DNA from: a virus
Strand: one strand, 5' to 3'
IMG/VR virus record: IMGVR_UViG_3300043607_000020
Location: 1 to 20,895 of that record
Length of the DNA: 20,895 nucleotides
In this document: one piece after another, positions 1 through 7,089 of the stretch
How the letters are laid out: each line of letters starts with the position of its first letter
Position numbering within the stretch: the stretch's first letter is position 1
Program-made: the position numbers and the translations under genes
Notes under the pieces: generated by a model
The model's database searches: none
What the model saw: only the letters and a program-made list of their open reading frames with translations
Told to the model about the DNA's origin: nothing

Positions 1-359
1 GGCAGGTAGGCGATCTCAAGCGCGGTGCACGAGCACGAGCCGTTGCACGAGCCGCACGTCAGGTTGAACCACTGGCCGTTGTAGTTCCAGGGCATCGGCC
101 AGGCGCCGGCGCCGCCCCCGTACCCGTCCCATTGCCACCACGAGCCCCAGCCGCCGTACGCCCCGCCCCCGCAGGACTGGCGACACGGGCGCACGGTGAA
201 CTCGCAGATCGAGAACCGCTGGCCGGAGAGTTGATAGAGCACCTCGGTTGCGGCCATGAGCGCCGAGCCCGAGATGGCCGTAGCCGCCGAGGTCAGGTCG
301 CAGCAGAAGATCGGATCCCATGGCGAGCACGGGCCGCGCGTCGGGGTCGGGCTGGTCAT
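1..359 (-). CDS. Cys-rich head-tail connector candidate (cut by window edge)
   Basis: An open frame runs from ATG 359 off the left edge, 119 codons visible. The first 60 residues give WDPIFCCDL, then MAATEVLYQLSGQRFSICEF and TVRPCRQSC. That order (CCDL, a helix with ATEVLxxLSGRxF, VRPC) is typical of actinobacteriophage head-to-tail adaptor-like proteins, which form a ring below the portal. A Gly/Trp-rich loop (GGGAYGGWGSWWQWDGYGGG) follows and then NLTCGSCNGSCSC. Ten cysteines occur in 119 residues, far above normal for a cytoplasmic protein, suggesting metal binding or disulfides in the virion. The frame is supported by its own strong ribosome site. The role is inference from motif order. 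Confidence 0.7.
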   Translation of the reverse strand, partial: MTSPTPTRGPCSPWDPIFCCDLTSAATAISGSALMAATEVLYQLSGQRFSICEFTVRPCRQSCGGGAYGGWGSWWQWDGYGGGAGAWPMPWNYNGQWFNLTCGSCNGSCSCTALEIAYL

Positions 360-367
360 CGCGTGCT

Positions 368-375
368 CACCTCCT
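368..375 (-). promoter_or_regulatory. Strong ribosome site of the connector gene
   Basis: AGGAGGTG lies 8 bases before the ATG at 359 and fixes the start of the partial gene at the left edge. Confidence 0.7.
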
Positions 376-383
376 AAGGCTAA

Positions 384-412
384 CGGGCCGGCTCCCCCGA
401 GGCGCCGGCCCG
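384..412 (-). terminator. Strong hairpin between tail-protein and connector genes
   Basis: CGGGCCGGC (384-392) pairs with GCCGGCCCG (404-412), a perfect 9-bp stem with an 11-base loop. AGGCTAA (377-383) and TTAGCCT (438-444) can form an outer stem. No U-run follows; instead AGGAGGTG of the next gene begins right after. It may be a partial terminator that tunes how much of the next gene is made. Confidence 0.45.
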
Positions 413-447
413 CTGCTCCCAGGTGGGCCCGGGACTCTTAGCCTAGA

Positions 448-1107
448 TCAGCTAAGGGCGATGGCGCATGCACTGGGGGGCGGCGCGGTGTTCTGCAGGT
501 TGCGCAGCCAGTGGTCGCCCTGGATCACCTGGCCGGCCCCGAGGTAGGTCGCGCCGAGCGTCCACAGCGGCGAAGCGTCGTAGGTCTCGCCGATGATCTG
601 CAGGGTGGTCGGGTCGTTGGAATACGTGATGTCGCCCAGCTTGCCGTCGCTGATGTGCGGCCAGGCGTGATACGGGTAGTAGACCGTGCCCGACCCGTCG
701 CAGGACTGCGGCGGGGCCTGCCACAACTCGAGGGACCAGTGCGCCTCAAGCGAGTTCGCCCAGGTGCCCAGGGCGAAGCCCGTACCGGTCGGCGAAGAGG
801 TCGCCGTGAGCAGCCGTCCCGCGAGCGTCTCCACGATCAGGCCAGGGTGCCAGACGCAGAAATCGGCGGTCAGCTTGAAGTCGGTAAACTGGTCGGGAAG
901 CTTGAAGTTCTGGCACAGCTGGCCGTTGGCCTTGCGCGTGATCTTGCGGTCGCCCGTGTCGTACTCGGGAGACTGCACGACCTGCGTAAACCCGTCCATG
1001 ACGATGATGCCCGCGGTTGCCCCGGTCACCAGAACGCCGCACGCGTTCAGCTTGGCAATGCGGACGATCAGACCCTCGATCGGGCTATCACAGATGACTG
1101 CAGGCAT
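448..1107 (-). CDS. Major tail (tube) protein, probable
   Basis: The 219-aa protein is beta-rich and shows the order of landmarks I know from actinobacteriophage major tail proteins: IAKLNACGVLVTG, NGQLCQNFKLPD, LTADFCVWHPGLIV, WSLELWQAP, CDGSGTVYYPY, LGDITYSND and a Pro-rich end with a final Cys (TAPPPSACAIALS). These proteins stack as rings to form the tail tube. It has six cysteines, in line with other virion proteins here. The ATG at 1107 has GGAAGGA upstream. Unusually, it lies before the connector gene rather than after several head-tail joining genes, so a related non-tube role remains possible. A hairpin follows the stop. Confidence 0.6.
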   Translation of the reverse strand: MPAVICDSPIEGLIVRIAKLNACGVLVTGATAGIIVMDGFTQVVQSPEYDTGDRKITRKANGQLCQNFKLPDQFTDFKLTADFCVWHPGLIVETLAGRLLTATSSPTGTGFALGTWANSLEAHWSLELWQAPPQSCDGSGTVYYPYHAWPHISDGKLGDITYSNDPTTLQIIGETYDASPLWTLGATYLGAGQVIQGDHWLRNLQNTAPPPSACAIALS

Positions 1108-1123
1108 GTCTTATCCTTCCCGA

Positions 1124-2050
1124 TCAGTTCGGCGAGAGGGGCTGGCCGGTGATGTCGCCGCCGAGCGCCAGCGGTACGGCACCCAGGCAGCAGCACGAGT
1201 AGCCGAGCACGTAGGGCCGCTCGACGATCGCCTTGAGCGTGTTGTTTGTCCGGTCAAGCATCTGGTAGAACCGGAACGTCTCCGGCGCGCCGCGGTACAT
1301 GAATACCGGTCCGGTCGCGTACACCCAGGCCACGTTCGGCGTAGCGACGCCGCTGGGCGACGTGCCGGGATAGCCGCCCCCGAGGGCGACCAGGTGCCCC
1401 GTCTTGGTCAGCATCTGCTCGCCCTGCGGCGCGATGACGCCCCACTGGATGAGCGCCTCGCCGAGCACTGAGGGCACGTGCAGGGTCAGCTGACCCGAGT
1501 AGCACTGGGCCATCTGGTACTCGAGGCGCTGCAGACCCTCGACCACGTCGAGGACGACCGAGCCCGACACAGTCGATGCCGCGCACTGCAGGGTGACCGA
1601 CATGATGGTGATGTTCGGGTCGACCACGGCCTCGGCCGAGGCCAGGTGCGGGAACACGATGCCGGCGTCTCCGCCAGCGCGGCCCGTCCAGAACGCGCCC
1701 TCGACCTGGAACGCCTCATTGCGCGTCAGGGCCGCGGCCGCGTCGGCCTGGCGCTCCTGGTCGCTGTAGCCGACCGGGCTGCAGTCCAGCTCGGCGACGA
1801 CGGCGAACGGGGTGGCACCGAACGTTGAGCGATGCACGTTGGACGACTTCGCCCCGCCGGTCGTGGTGACCGTGCCGGCCGAGAGGCAGCCGCTGTAGGT
1901 CGTGCCGGCCATCCCGCAGAGATCCTGCCAGGTCACGCCGTTCTGCCAGTGCTGATCGGCCGCCGTGCTGCGGTCCTGCACGACGCTGAGCAGGCCGAAC
2001 TTGCGTAGGTCGAACGTCGGGGGTTCCACGAGCAACCGCGCTCCGGCCAT
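1124..2050 (-). CDS. Conserved virion-module protein after the capsid gene
   Basis: The 308-aa protein opens with LLVEPPTFDLRKFGLLSVV and has WTGRAGG (121-127), LTLHVPSVLGEALIQWGVIA (188-206), LGGGYPGT (223-230), WVYATGPVFMYRG (242-254), an ERPYVLG step and CCC (286-288). I recognise this order of motifs from proteins encoded right after the capsid gene in other actinobacteriophages; their role is not settled. The strand pattern LHVPSVLGEALI then VALGGGYPG resembles part of an HK97 capsid-type fold, so a minor shell or pentamer/decoration role is possible. The ATG at 2050 has GAGAGGGGGTGAC upstream, the same motif as before the protease. There is no membrane segment. Confidence 0.7.
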   Translation of the reverse strand: MAGARLLVEPPTFDLRKFGLLSVVQDRSTAADQHWQNGVTWQDLCGMAGTTYSGCLSAGTVTTTGGAKSSNVHRSTFGATPFAVVAELDCSPVGYSDQERQADAAAALTRNEAFQVEGAFWTGRAGGDAGIVFPHLASAEAVVDPNITIMSVTLQCAASTVSGSVVLDVVEGLQRLEYQMAQCYSGQLTLHVPSVLGEALIQWGVIAPQGEQMLTKTGHLVALGGGYPGTSPSGVATPNVAWVYATGPVFMYRGAPETFRFYQMLDRTNNTLKAIVERPYVLGYSCCCLGAVPLALGGDITGQPLSPN

Positions 2051-2105
2051 CCCATGTCACCCCCTCTCGTTCGTCATGAGCCCTGCCTGAGTTTCGATGT
2101 CAGGC

Positions 2106-3941
2106 TTACGGGCAGCAGGCGGTCAGGTCGGCCGCACCGGTCGTGCCGTCGGCGCAGGCGTTCGTGGTGTACTCGCGCACTTCGTGGCCGAAGCGGGCGA
2201 TGAGGTGGCACTCTTCCATCCACGCCGCGGTGAAGTCGTTCCGGGCGTTCAGGGTGGAGTCGCGCACGACGCCCAGGTCCAGCGTCATGCCGTTGCCCCG
2301 GGCGACCGTGCCCGCGGCGTACAGGAAGTTCTTGACCGTGCTCGGGTACGCCGTGATCGCGGTGCTGGCGCCGGGCTGGCCGGCCGCGCGCACCTGGTAG
2401 TCCTGGACGAACTGAGCGCGGATACCGCGCACGTCGAACCAGGCCGCGATCTCGCTGTCCGGGATCCGCATGAAGTCACTGACCCCGGTCCGCTTGGCCA
2501 GGTCGGCGCGGATCAGGCCGAGCGCCCACTCGGGGTACACAGCCTCCATCACGTCGGTCCCGCACATGCCGTACTTGGCGCGGTAGTCGATCGCGCCCAG
2601 CTCAGCCGTGGAGAGGATCGGCGCGGCCGCGCCCTGACCCGAAGCTGAGCAGCTCGCGACCTGCGTCGCGAGGCTCGAAATCGTGGAGATGTACCGGCCG
2701 TTGCTGGCGTGGTAGTGCGCCGACATGAGCAGCGCCAGGAAGTTGCGCGTCGACTCCGGCCACGCGTTGTCGGCCAGGTTGCCGGCCGTGAGGCAGATGC
2801 CATAGCACTCAAGGCGCCGGTCGCTCATCGTCGAGCAGGGCACCCGAATGCAGGGCTTGGTCGGCGAGCCGGTGACGGCCAGGATGTCGTCGCCCTCGGT
2901 CCAGAGCCACGGGACAGTCGCGTTGCTGAACGCGGTGTACCAGGCCAGGGCCGGCGAAACGAAGGTGTCGGCGAGGCTCGGGCTGACCGGGAAGTTGATG
3001 CCGCCCCGCTCGACGCCGAACGTCGGCAGGTCGATCATGCCGCACTCGCGGGCGATGTTGAAGAAGTCGTAGCGGATCTGGCTGGGCGCACACCAACCGC
3101 CAGCGGCGACGAGGGAAGCGAAGTTGCCGATGCCCCGGTCGCTGTTGATCTTGTCGATGTACTCCTGCACGACGTCGACCGAGGACGAGTCGTTGAACTT
3201 GGTGGCGAAGTCGTTTCGGATCGAAGCGACCTGCACGCCGCCGTACGGGTCATCGTGGCGCCGACGACGCTGCTGGGCCGACGGGATCATGCCCTGGTTC
3301 GGCATGTTCTTGGCGCGAGCCTCCATGAGGTCGCCCAGGCCGCGGATCGAGGGGATCTCGCTGCCCATCTCGAACTGGCCCGGCAGCCCGACGCTGGCCG
3401 TGATGGCGAGGCGCTGCTCGGGGGCGACCTGGGCCGGCCCGTTGCTCTTGGCGCCCGACAAGCTCGGGTTGACGCGGTGCGACGGACCGCGCAGACCACC
3501 CGTGTCGCGCGACGCGGTAACCACGCCGCCGGCGGGGCGCTGCGAGCTGGCCGTCACGAGCTGCGGGGCCGGTGCGCCCTCGGGCGTGGTCGCCTCGGCC
3601 GGCGTCTCGCCCTCGACGGGCGCCTCGCCCTCGGCGGCAACCGGCTCGGGCGGGGTCGCGCGCTGGCGCAGGGCGTCGAACTTGGCGGCGTTGTCGGCGG
3701 CCTCGGCCGCAACCTCGCCCTTGCGACCCTCGACCGACTCGAGCGCGGTAACGAGCTCTTCGGCCTGGGCGTACTGCTCGGCGGTCGGGCCGCCCTCGAC
3801 GTCAACGATGGCCGTGAAGGCCTCGCGCGCCTTGATCGCGAGCTCGTCGAGCTGCTCAACCGTGAGCGTCGAGAGGTCGGCTGGAAGGGAGAACGGGGCG
3901 CCCGCGTCGCCAGCGCCCGCGTTCTGGGTGTCCTTTGGCAT
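2106..3941 (-). CDS. Major capsid protein with N-terminal scaffold-like region
   Basis: The 611-aa protein has two parts. Residues 1-200 are acidic, helical and low-complexity (STLTVEQLDELAIKAREAFT, then a Pro/Glu/Ala-rich linker), as in the delta/scaffold region removed by the prohead protease. From about 235 on it is a typical HK97-fold capsid of actinobacteriophages, with GGWCAPSQIRYDFF (281-294) and CGMIDLPTFGVERGGINFPV (300-319), and a conserved end (MEECHLIARFGHEVREYTT). It carries about 12 cysteines, ending CCP, so disulfide or metal cross-links are possible. The ATG at 3941 has a weak G-rich site upstream. It builds the head shell around the DNA. The call is firm from pattern and gene order; the protease cleavage point is not visible. 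Confidence 0.93.
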   Translation of the reverse strand: MPKDTQNAGAGDAGAPFSLPADLSTLTVEQLDELAIKAREAFTAIVDVEGGPTAEQYAQAEELVTALESVEGRKGEVAAEAADNAAKFDALRQRATPPEPVAAEGEAPVEGETPAEATTPEGAPAPQLVTASSQRPAGGVVTASRDTGGLRGPSHRVNPSLSGAKSNGPAQVAPEQRLAITASVGLPGQFEMGSEIPSIRGLGDLMEARAKNMPNQGMIPSAQQRRRRHDDPYGGVQVASIRNDFATKFNDSSSVDVVQEYIDKINSDRGIGNFASLVAAGGWCAPSQIRYDFFNIARECGMIDLPTFGVERGGINFPVSPSLADTFVSPALAWYTAFSNATVPWLWTEGDDILAVTGSPTKPCIRVPCSTMSDRRLECYGICLTAGNLADNAWPESTRNFLALLMSAHYHASNGRYISTISSLATQVASCSASGQGAAAPILSTAELGAIDYRAKYGMCGTDVMEAVYPEWALGLIRADLAKRTGVSDFMRIPDSEIAAWFDVRGIRAQFVQDYQVRAAGQPGASTAITAYPSTVKNFLYAAGTVARGNGMTLDLGVVRDSTLNARNDFTAAWMEECHLIARFGHEVREYTTNACADGTTGAADLTACCP

Positions 3942-4045
3942 GGCTGCCCCCGTGGAAGACGTGAATGAGTTTCAGCGTCTCGGCGGCATCCGAGTGTTGC
4001 GCGTCATGGTAGACGGTAAAGATCGGTTCGTGCTACTGGCCTAGC

Positions 4046-4132
4046 TCAGGTTCCCGAGCCGCCCGCAGGAGACGGCGGTGGTGGTGGCGGGGGCGGAGGT
4101 GGTGCGACTCGGCCGCATGCACACATGGTCAT
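4046..4132 (-). CDS. 28-aa Cys/Pro-run peptide between protease and capsid
   Basis: Directly after the protease stop (TGAATG) an ATG opens a 28-residue frame: MTMCACGRV, then ten consecutive prolines, then SPAGGSGT. The protease's final codons supply the ribosome site (GAGCGAGGTGA). The CAC and the Pro run differ from any shadow of a neighbour, because no other gene covers this stretch. A polyproline helix could bind a capsid or scaffold partner. A second ATG at codon 3 is possible. The remaining 104 bases to the capsid start hold no gene I can support. Confidence 0.45.
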   Translation of the reverse strand: MTMCACGRVAPPPPPPPPPPSPAGGSGT

Positions 4133-5599
4133 TCACCTCGCTCTCTGTACTCGGTCGCGCAGCGCGGCGACGCGCGATGCACGATCCAGACCAACGGTAC
4201 GCGCCAGCCGGTCCAGCGCCGGGCGCAGATTCGGGGCGGCCGCGACGATCGGGGCGTCGAACTGCATCGGCACGCAAGACGCAACGACCGTGTCGGCCAG
4301 CACGCGTACAGAGGCAGCCACGCGGGTCGGGAACCCCTCGACGGGCACGAGCAGAGCCGCGTTCAGCTTGCCGCCCTGCCAGTCACCCGACAACGCGCAG
4401 GCCATCATGCGTTCGACCGTGTCGGGCGTGATGCCGTGCATCAGCGCGCCGGCCACCCATGTGCCCTGCGAGCTCTCGCCGACCCGGATACGCGCGGCCA
4501 CGCTGCACGAGTTGTCGTAGTGCGCCATGGCCCAGGACGCGTCAGCCCGGCGCTCGTCAAACGGCGAGGCGTGCCCGCAGTCGAACGTGACGTTGCCGGC
4601 GTTGATTTGGTAGACGTGCCCGTCGGCGCCGGCGACCAGGGCAGGCTTGTTCTGGAATTCCGAGTAATCGATGCCGCGGGGCGCCTCGACGCGACCACCC
4701 GAAGCGCGGAACGCACGGTGGTCGACACGGGAGGGCGCGAGCAGCCCGAAGACACGCCCCTCGGGCGTGATGTGCAGCGCGCCGAACGGCGGCATCTCGC
4801 GCGGCTGCTCGAACCAGGACTCGGGCCAGATGTCGGGAATGGTGATCGTGTAGGCCGCGGCGACAACGGGCTGCGCGGCGTACGGGTCGACCATGGCCGC
4901 CCCCTCGTTGGTGCTGGCCTCCATGATCTCGACCGGCTCGTCGATGATCTCGGGAGCCATGGGCGGCTGGTCGGGGGAGATGCCCAGATAGACACGGCAC
5001 TCAACAAACGCAGCCTCGGGCAGCAGCGTCAGCGATCGGACCCGGCCCGAGTGAATGATCATCAGATTTGGCTCTGGCGCCTCGATCGGCTCACCCTCGA
5101 TCGGCGCCAGATCCACGTCCTCGGGACCGACGTAGACGAACTCGATATCGGCATTCTCAATGTCGTCGGCCATGATCGAGACGCCGGTGACGTACTGGGC
5201 CGCGATCATTCGCGCAGCCTCGCGACCCATCTGGCCGACGTTGTCCAGGCAGCCAATCCAGCGGATCAGCGCGCCGTCGCGCCACATCGCGTCAACCCGA
5301 CCAGTGACGATCGAGCCGCCGTGTCCCTCGGCCTCGACCACCTGCCATTTGAAGCTGAACGGGGTCGGCGCAAACTCAAGGCCGCCGGGGGCGAACATCC
5401 GCCGAGGGCTACCTCCATCGGGTATGCCCTCGACGCAGCCGACCCCGTAGCAGGGGATCTCGGCCGCCAGCGTGTACTCGGCCATGGCCATCTCGAGCGC
5501 GTCGACCGTCACGGGCGAGTCGCCATCGTCGAGCAACGGCACCGCAAACTCGTCCTGCAGTACCTGCGGGTCCTCGTCTTCTGGCACGTCAGGCTGCAT
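4133..5599 (-). CDS. Capsid maturation (prohead) protease
   Basis: Its place directly before the capsid gene and the motif pattern identify it. Residues about 50-157 resemble the HK97-type prohead protease core: a His in EGHGGSIVTGRVD (H93), then GALIRWIGCL, and the Ser in YVTGVSIMAD (S141). The second half (about 255-430: WFEQPREMPPFGALHITPEG, then HASPFDERR, HYDN and CALSGDW) is a separate domain that typically follows in actinobacteriophage proteases; its Ser and His residues could also matter. It cuts the scaffold-like end of capsid protein and itself during maturation inside the procapsid. The start ATG has GAGAGGGGGTG upstream. Its TGA is immediately followed by the ATG of the 28-aa gene. 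At 488 residues it is long for the family. Confidence 0.83.
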   Translation of the reverse strand: MQPDVPEDEDPQVLQDEFAVPLLDDGDSPVTVDALEMAMAEYTLAAEIPCYGVGCVEGIPDGGSPRRMFAPGGLEFAPTPFSFKWQVVEAEGHGGSIVTGRVDAMWRDGALIRWIGCLDNVGQMGREAARMIAAQYVTGVSIMADDIENADIEFVYVGPEDVDLAPIEGEPIEAPEPNLMIIHSGRVRSLTLLPEAAFVECRVYLGISPDQPPMAPEIIDEPVEIMEASTNEGAAMVDPYAAQPVVAAAYTITIPDIWPESWFEQPREMPPFGALHITPEGRVFGLLAPSRVDHRAFRASGGRVEAPRGIDYSEFQNKPALVAGADGHVYQINAGNVTFDCGHASPFDERRADASWAMAHYDNSCSVAARIRVGESSQGTWVAGALMHGITPDTVERMMACALSGDWQGGKLNAALLVPVEGFPTRVAASVRVLADTVVASCVPMQFDAPIVAAAPNLRPALDRLARTVGLDRASRVAALRDRVQRAR

Positions 5600-5638
5600 C
5601 TAGGCCACCCCCTCTCGCCGTGATGGTACGCGCCTAGA

Positions 5639-6604
5639 TCAGACAGGGCACCTGGCAGAGAGGTGCGGTTCGCCGATGCTCGCCCCACAGTAGGGACAGC
5701 CACTGAATCGCACGCGCTGGGGAGTTGCCGACGCGACCGCGGGCGCTATCCCCTGCTCGCCTGCGGTCGCGTCGGCGCTCTCCACCACGGCGGGGCTGGT
5801 TCCGCCGAGCGGAAAGTCATGGATCTCGCCAGCGAACGCGACGCGCAGTACGTCGAACGTGGCCGGGCCGGTGCGCTCAGCAAACTGGCTCTTCGCCCCG
5901 AGATCGGGCGCAGCCTGCTCAGGGGCGACGTAGGCGAGGGAGACGTGCGCGTGCCATGGCCGGTACTGCTCGGGCAGGTCGACGATGTCGCTGATCTCAG
6001 AGATCGCGATTTCGAAAAACTCGGCCAGGTCAGCGCCGCCGAGCAGCATGACGATGCACGGCTCGGTCGACGGGTTGAGCACGGCCGGCCCGATGGCGTC
6101 GACCGGTACGGGATCGGTCGCCTCAGCCGCCTCGGCCGCCCAGACGAGTAGCTCCTGGCGCACGGGCTCGCCGAGCTCTTCGGCCAACCCCAGGTAGGCG
6201 ATCGTGCAGTGCAGCTCGTCGAGCGGCTCACCGAGACCGGGATCGAGGACGAGGCGCTGCGCATCGGTCGCCGACGGGATCAGCGCGACCATGGCGCCGG
6301 TCTGCGCGTCACCCAGGTTGCCGGCCGCGGTCAGGGGAGAAGTCATCCCGGCAGTATCGCGCGGCGGCGTGGCCATGGCGTACATCGGGAAGGCCAGCCC
6401 GTTGGTTGTCCACTGCAGCCCGTGGTCGCCGGGCAGCGGGTCGCGATGGTCGAGCAGGTTCTGGTAGATCTCGGTCGGGATGCCGCCGGGGTAGGCCGCG
6501 CAGTTGCTGGGCAGGCTGTAGCCACCGTCGGGCCCTTTGCCGCGGGCAAAGGTAGACGTGAAGCGTTCGCACGTCGCGCACTGCGAGGTCGCCTGGGTGG
6601 TCAT
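5639..6604 (-). CDS. 2H phosphoesterase (2'-5' RNA ligase-like) with flanking Cys motifs
   Basis: The 321-aa protein has the two hallmark motifs of the 2H superfamily: HCT at 132-134 (LDELHCTIAYLG) and HVS at 220-222 (WHAHVSLAY). These are the paired catalytic His-x-Thr/Ser that open or form 2'-5' or cyclic phosphate bonds. In front lies a conserved N-terminal piece (CATC at 9-12, C35, then YPGGIPTEIYQ and DHRDPLPGDHG) often seen as a separate small domain next to phage head genes. The C-terminus carries CPYC (303-306) and C319, a possible zinc site. Phage 2H enzymes can degrade cyclic-nucleotide or 2'-5' oligoadenylate-type signals, so an anti-defence role is possible; a head-associated role is equally possible. 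It sits between MuF-linked genes and the protease. The enzyme fold call is firm, the substrate unknown. Confidence 0.85.
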   Translation of the reverse strand: MTTQATSQCATCERFTSTFARGKGPDGGYSLPSNCAAYPGGIPTEIYQNLLDHRDPLPGDHGLQWTTNGLAFPMYAMATPPRDTAGMTSPLTAAGNLGDAQTGAMVALIPSATDAQRLVLDPGLGEPLDELHCTIAYLGLAEELGEPVRQELLVWAAEAAEATDPVPVDAIGPAVLNPSTEPCIVMLLGGADLAEFFEIAISEISDIVDLPEQYRPWHAHVSLAYVAPEQAAPDLGAKSQFAERTGPATFDVLRVAFAGEIHDFPLGGTSPAVVESADATAGEQGIAPAVASATPQRVRFSGCPYCGASIGEPHLSARCPV

Positions 6605-6849
6605 TCGTCGACCACCTGCGCGTCTTCGATCTCGCGGATCGGCTCGCCGACCGTCGCGACCGTGCGGTACGGCTCGAGTCCGCTAGCGTCGGACTCGAGC
6701 CGACCGCGTAGGCCCAGTGCGCTGGCGAACCAGTCCAGCGTCGCGTCCCGCTCAGCCTGGCCGCGGGCGCCGATCGTCGACTCGTCGCCATACAGGGACT
6801 GGCCCGCCTGCGGGATGTTCAGCCCGACGTGCGGCAAGTGACGCGTCAT
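6601..6849 (-). CDS. Small protein (82 aa) in the head operon
   Basis: The ATG at 6849 overlaps the previous stop by one base and its own TGA overlaps the 2H phosphoesterase start (ATGA). It opens MTRHLPHVGLNIPQAGQSLY, has a short helical middle (RDATLDWFASALGLRGRLES) and an acidic end (EPIREIEDAQVVDE). There is no Cys or membrane segment. The palindrome TGACGCGTCA lies over codons 1-4. Function is unknown; conserved tight spacing suggests a head role. Confidence 0.7.
   Translation of the reverse strand: MTRHLPHVGLNIPQAGQSLYGDESTIGARGQAERDATLDWFASALGLRGRLESDASGLEPYRTVATVGEPIREIEDAQVVDE
6839..6848. promoter_or_regulatory. Third copy of palindrome TGACGCGTCA, at a gene start
   Basis: It covers the start codon region of the 82-aa gene. 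Unlike the other two copies there is no TANNNT at -10 distance downstream, so it is not a promoter here. It may be a coincidence of coding sequence. Confidence 0.25.
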
Positions 6850-7088
6850 TAGGCCAGGGTAGCGGCTGCGAGCGCCTCGTCAACGGCTAGCGCGAACATA
6901 TCCAGCGCTACGCCCGAGGCCTCGAGATCGGGTACGTGCTGGTTGTAGTCGCTACCCGCAGGCCGATCGTCCGGCACGGGCACATCGAGGCCGGCCGCGA
7001 TCTCGCCCGCAACCCAGGCCGCGTGCGCGTCGGCAATGGCCAGCGAACGAGCGCGAGCCACGTCGGGAGGATCGATCCGCACGGGCAT
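6849..7088 (-). CDS. Small acidic protein (79 aa)
   Basis: It starts with ATG directly after the MuF stop and ends with a TAA sharing one base with the next ATG (TAATG), so it is inside the head operon. The sequence is helical and acidic with no Cys (ADAHAAWVAGEIAAGLDVPV, then EASGVALDMFALAVDEALAA). It may be a small head-assembly or scaffold-like factor because of its place, but I do not recognise the family. Confidence 0.7.
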   Translation of the reverse strand: MPVRIDPPDVARARSLAIADAHAAWVAGEIAAGLDVPVPDDRPAGSDYNQHVPDLEASGVALDMFALAVDEALAAATLA

Positions 7089-7089
7089 G

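Noticed and set aside
2085-2105. Small hairpin (GCCTGA/TCAGGC) after the capsid stop as a terminator
   Set aside because: Only a 6-bp stem with no U-run and partly inside the capsid stop; too weak to call.
2709-3968. Long plus-strand frame of 419 codons opposite the capsid gene
   Set aside because: Arg/Gly/Leu-rich mirror of a strongly supported capsid gene; no ribosome site and no domain pattern.
3952-4044. 30-residue plus-strand frame VEDVNEFQRLGGIRVLRVMV onward in the gap before the capsid gene
   Set aside because: Reads like a protein but continues a longer shadow frame, has no ribosome site, and faces the wrong way for the operon.
4041-4277. Minus-strand frame of 78 codons over the protease end
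   Set aside because: Out of frame with the protease and with the 28-aa peptide; simple shadow.
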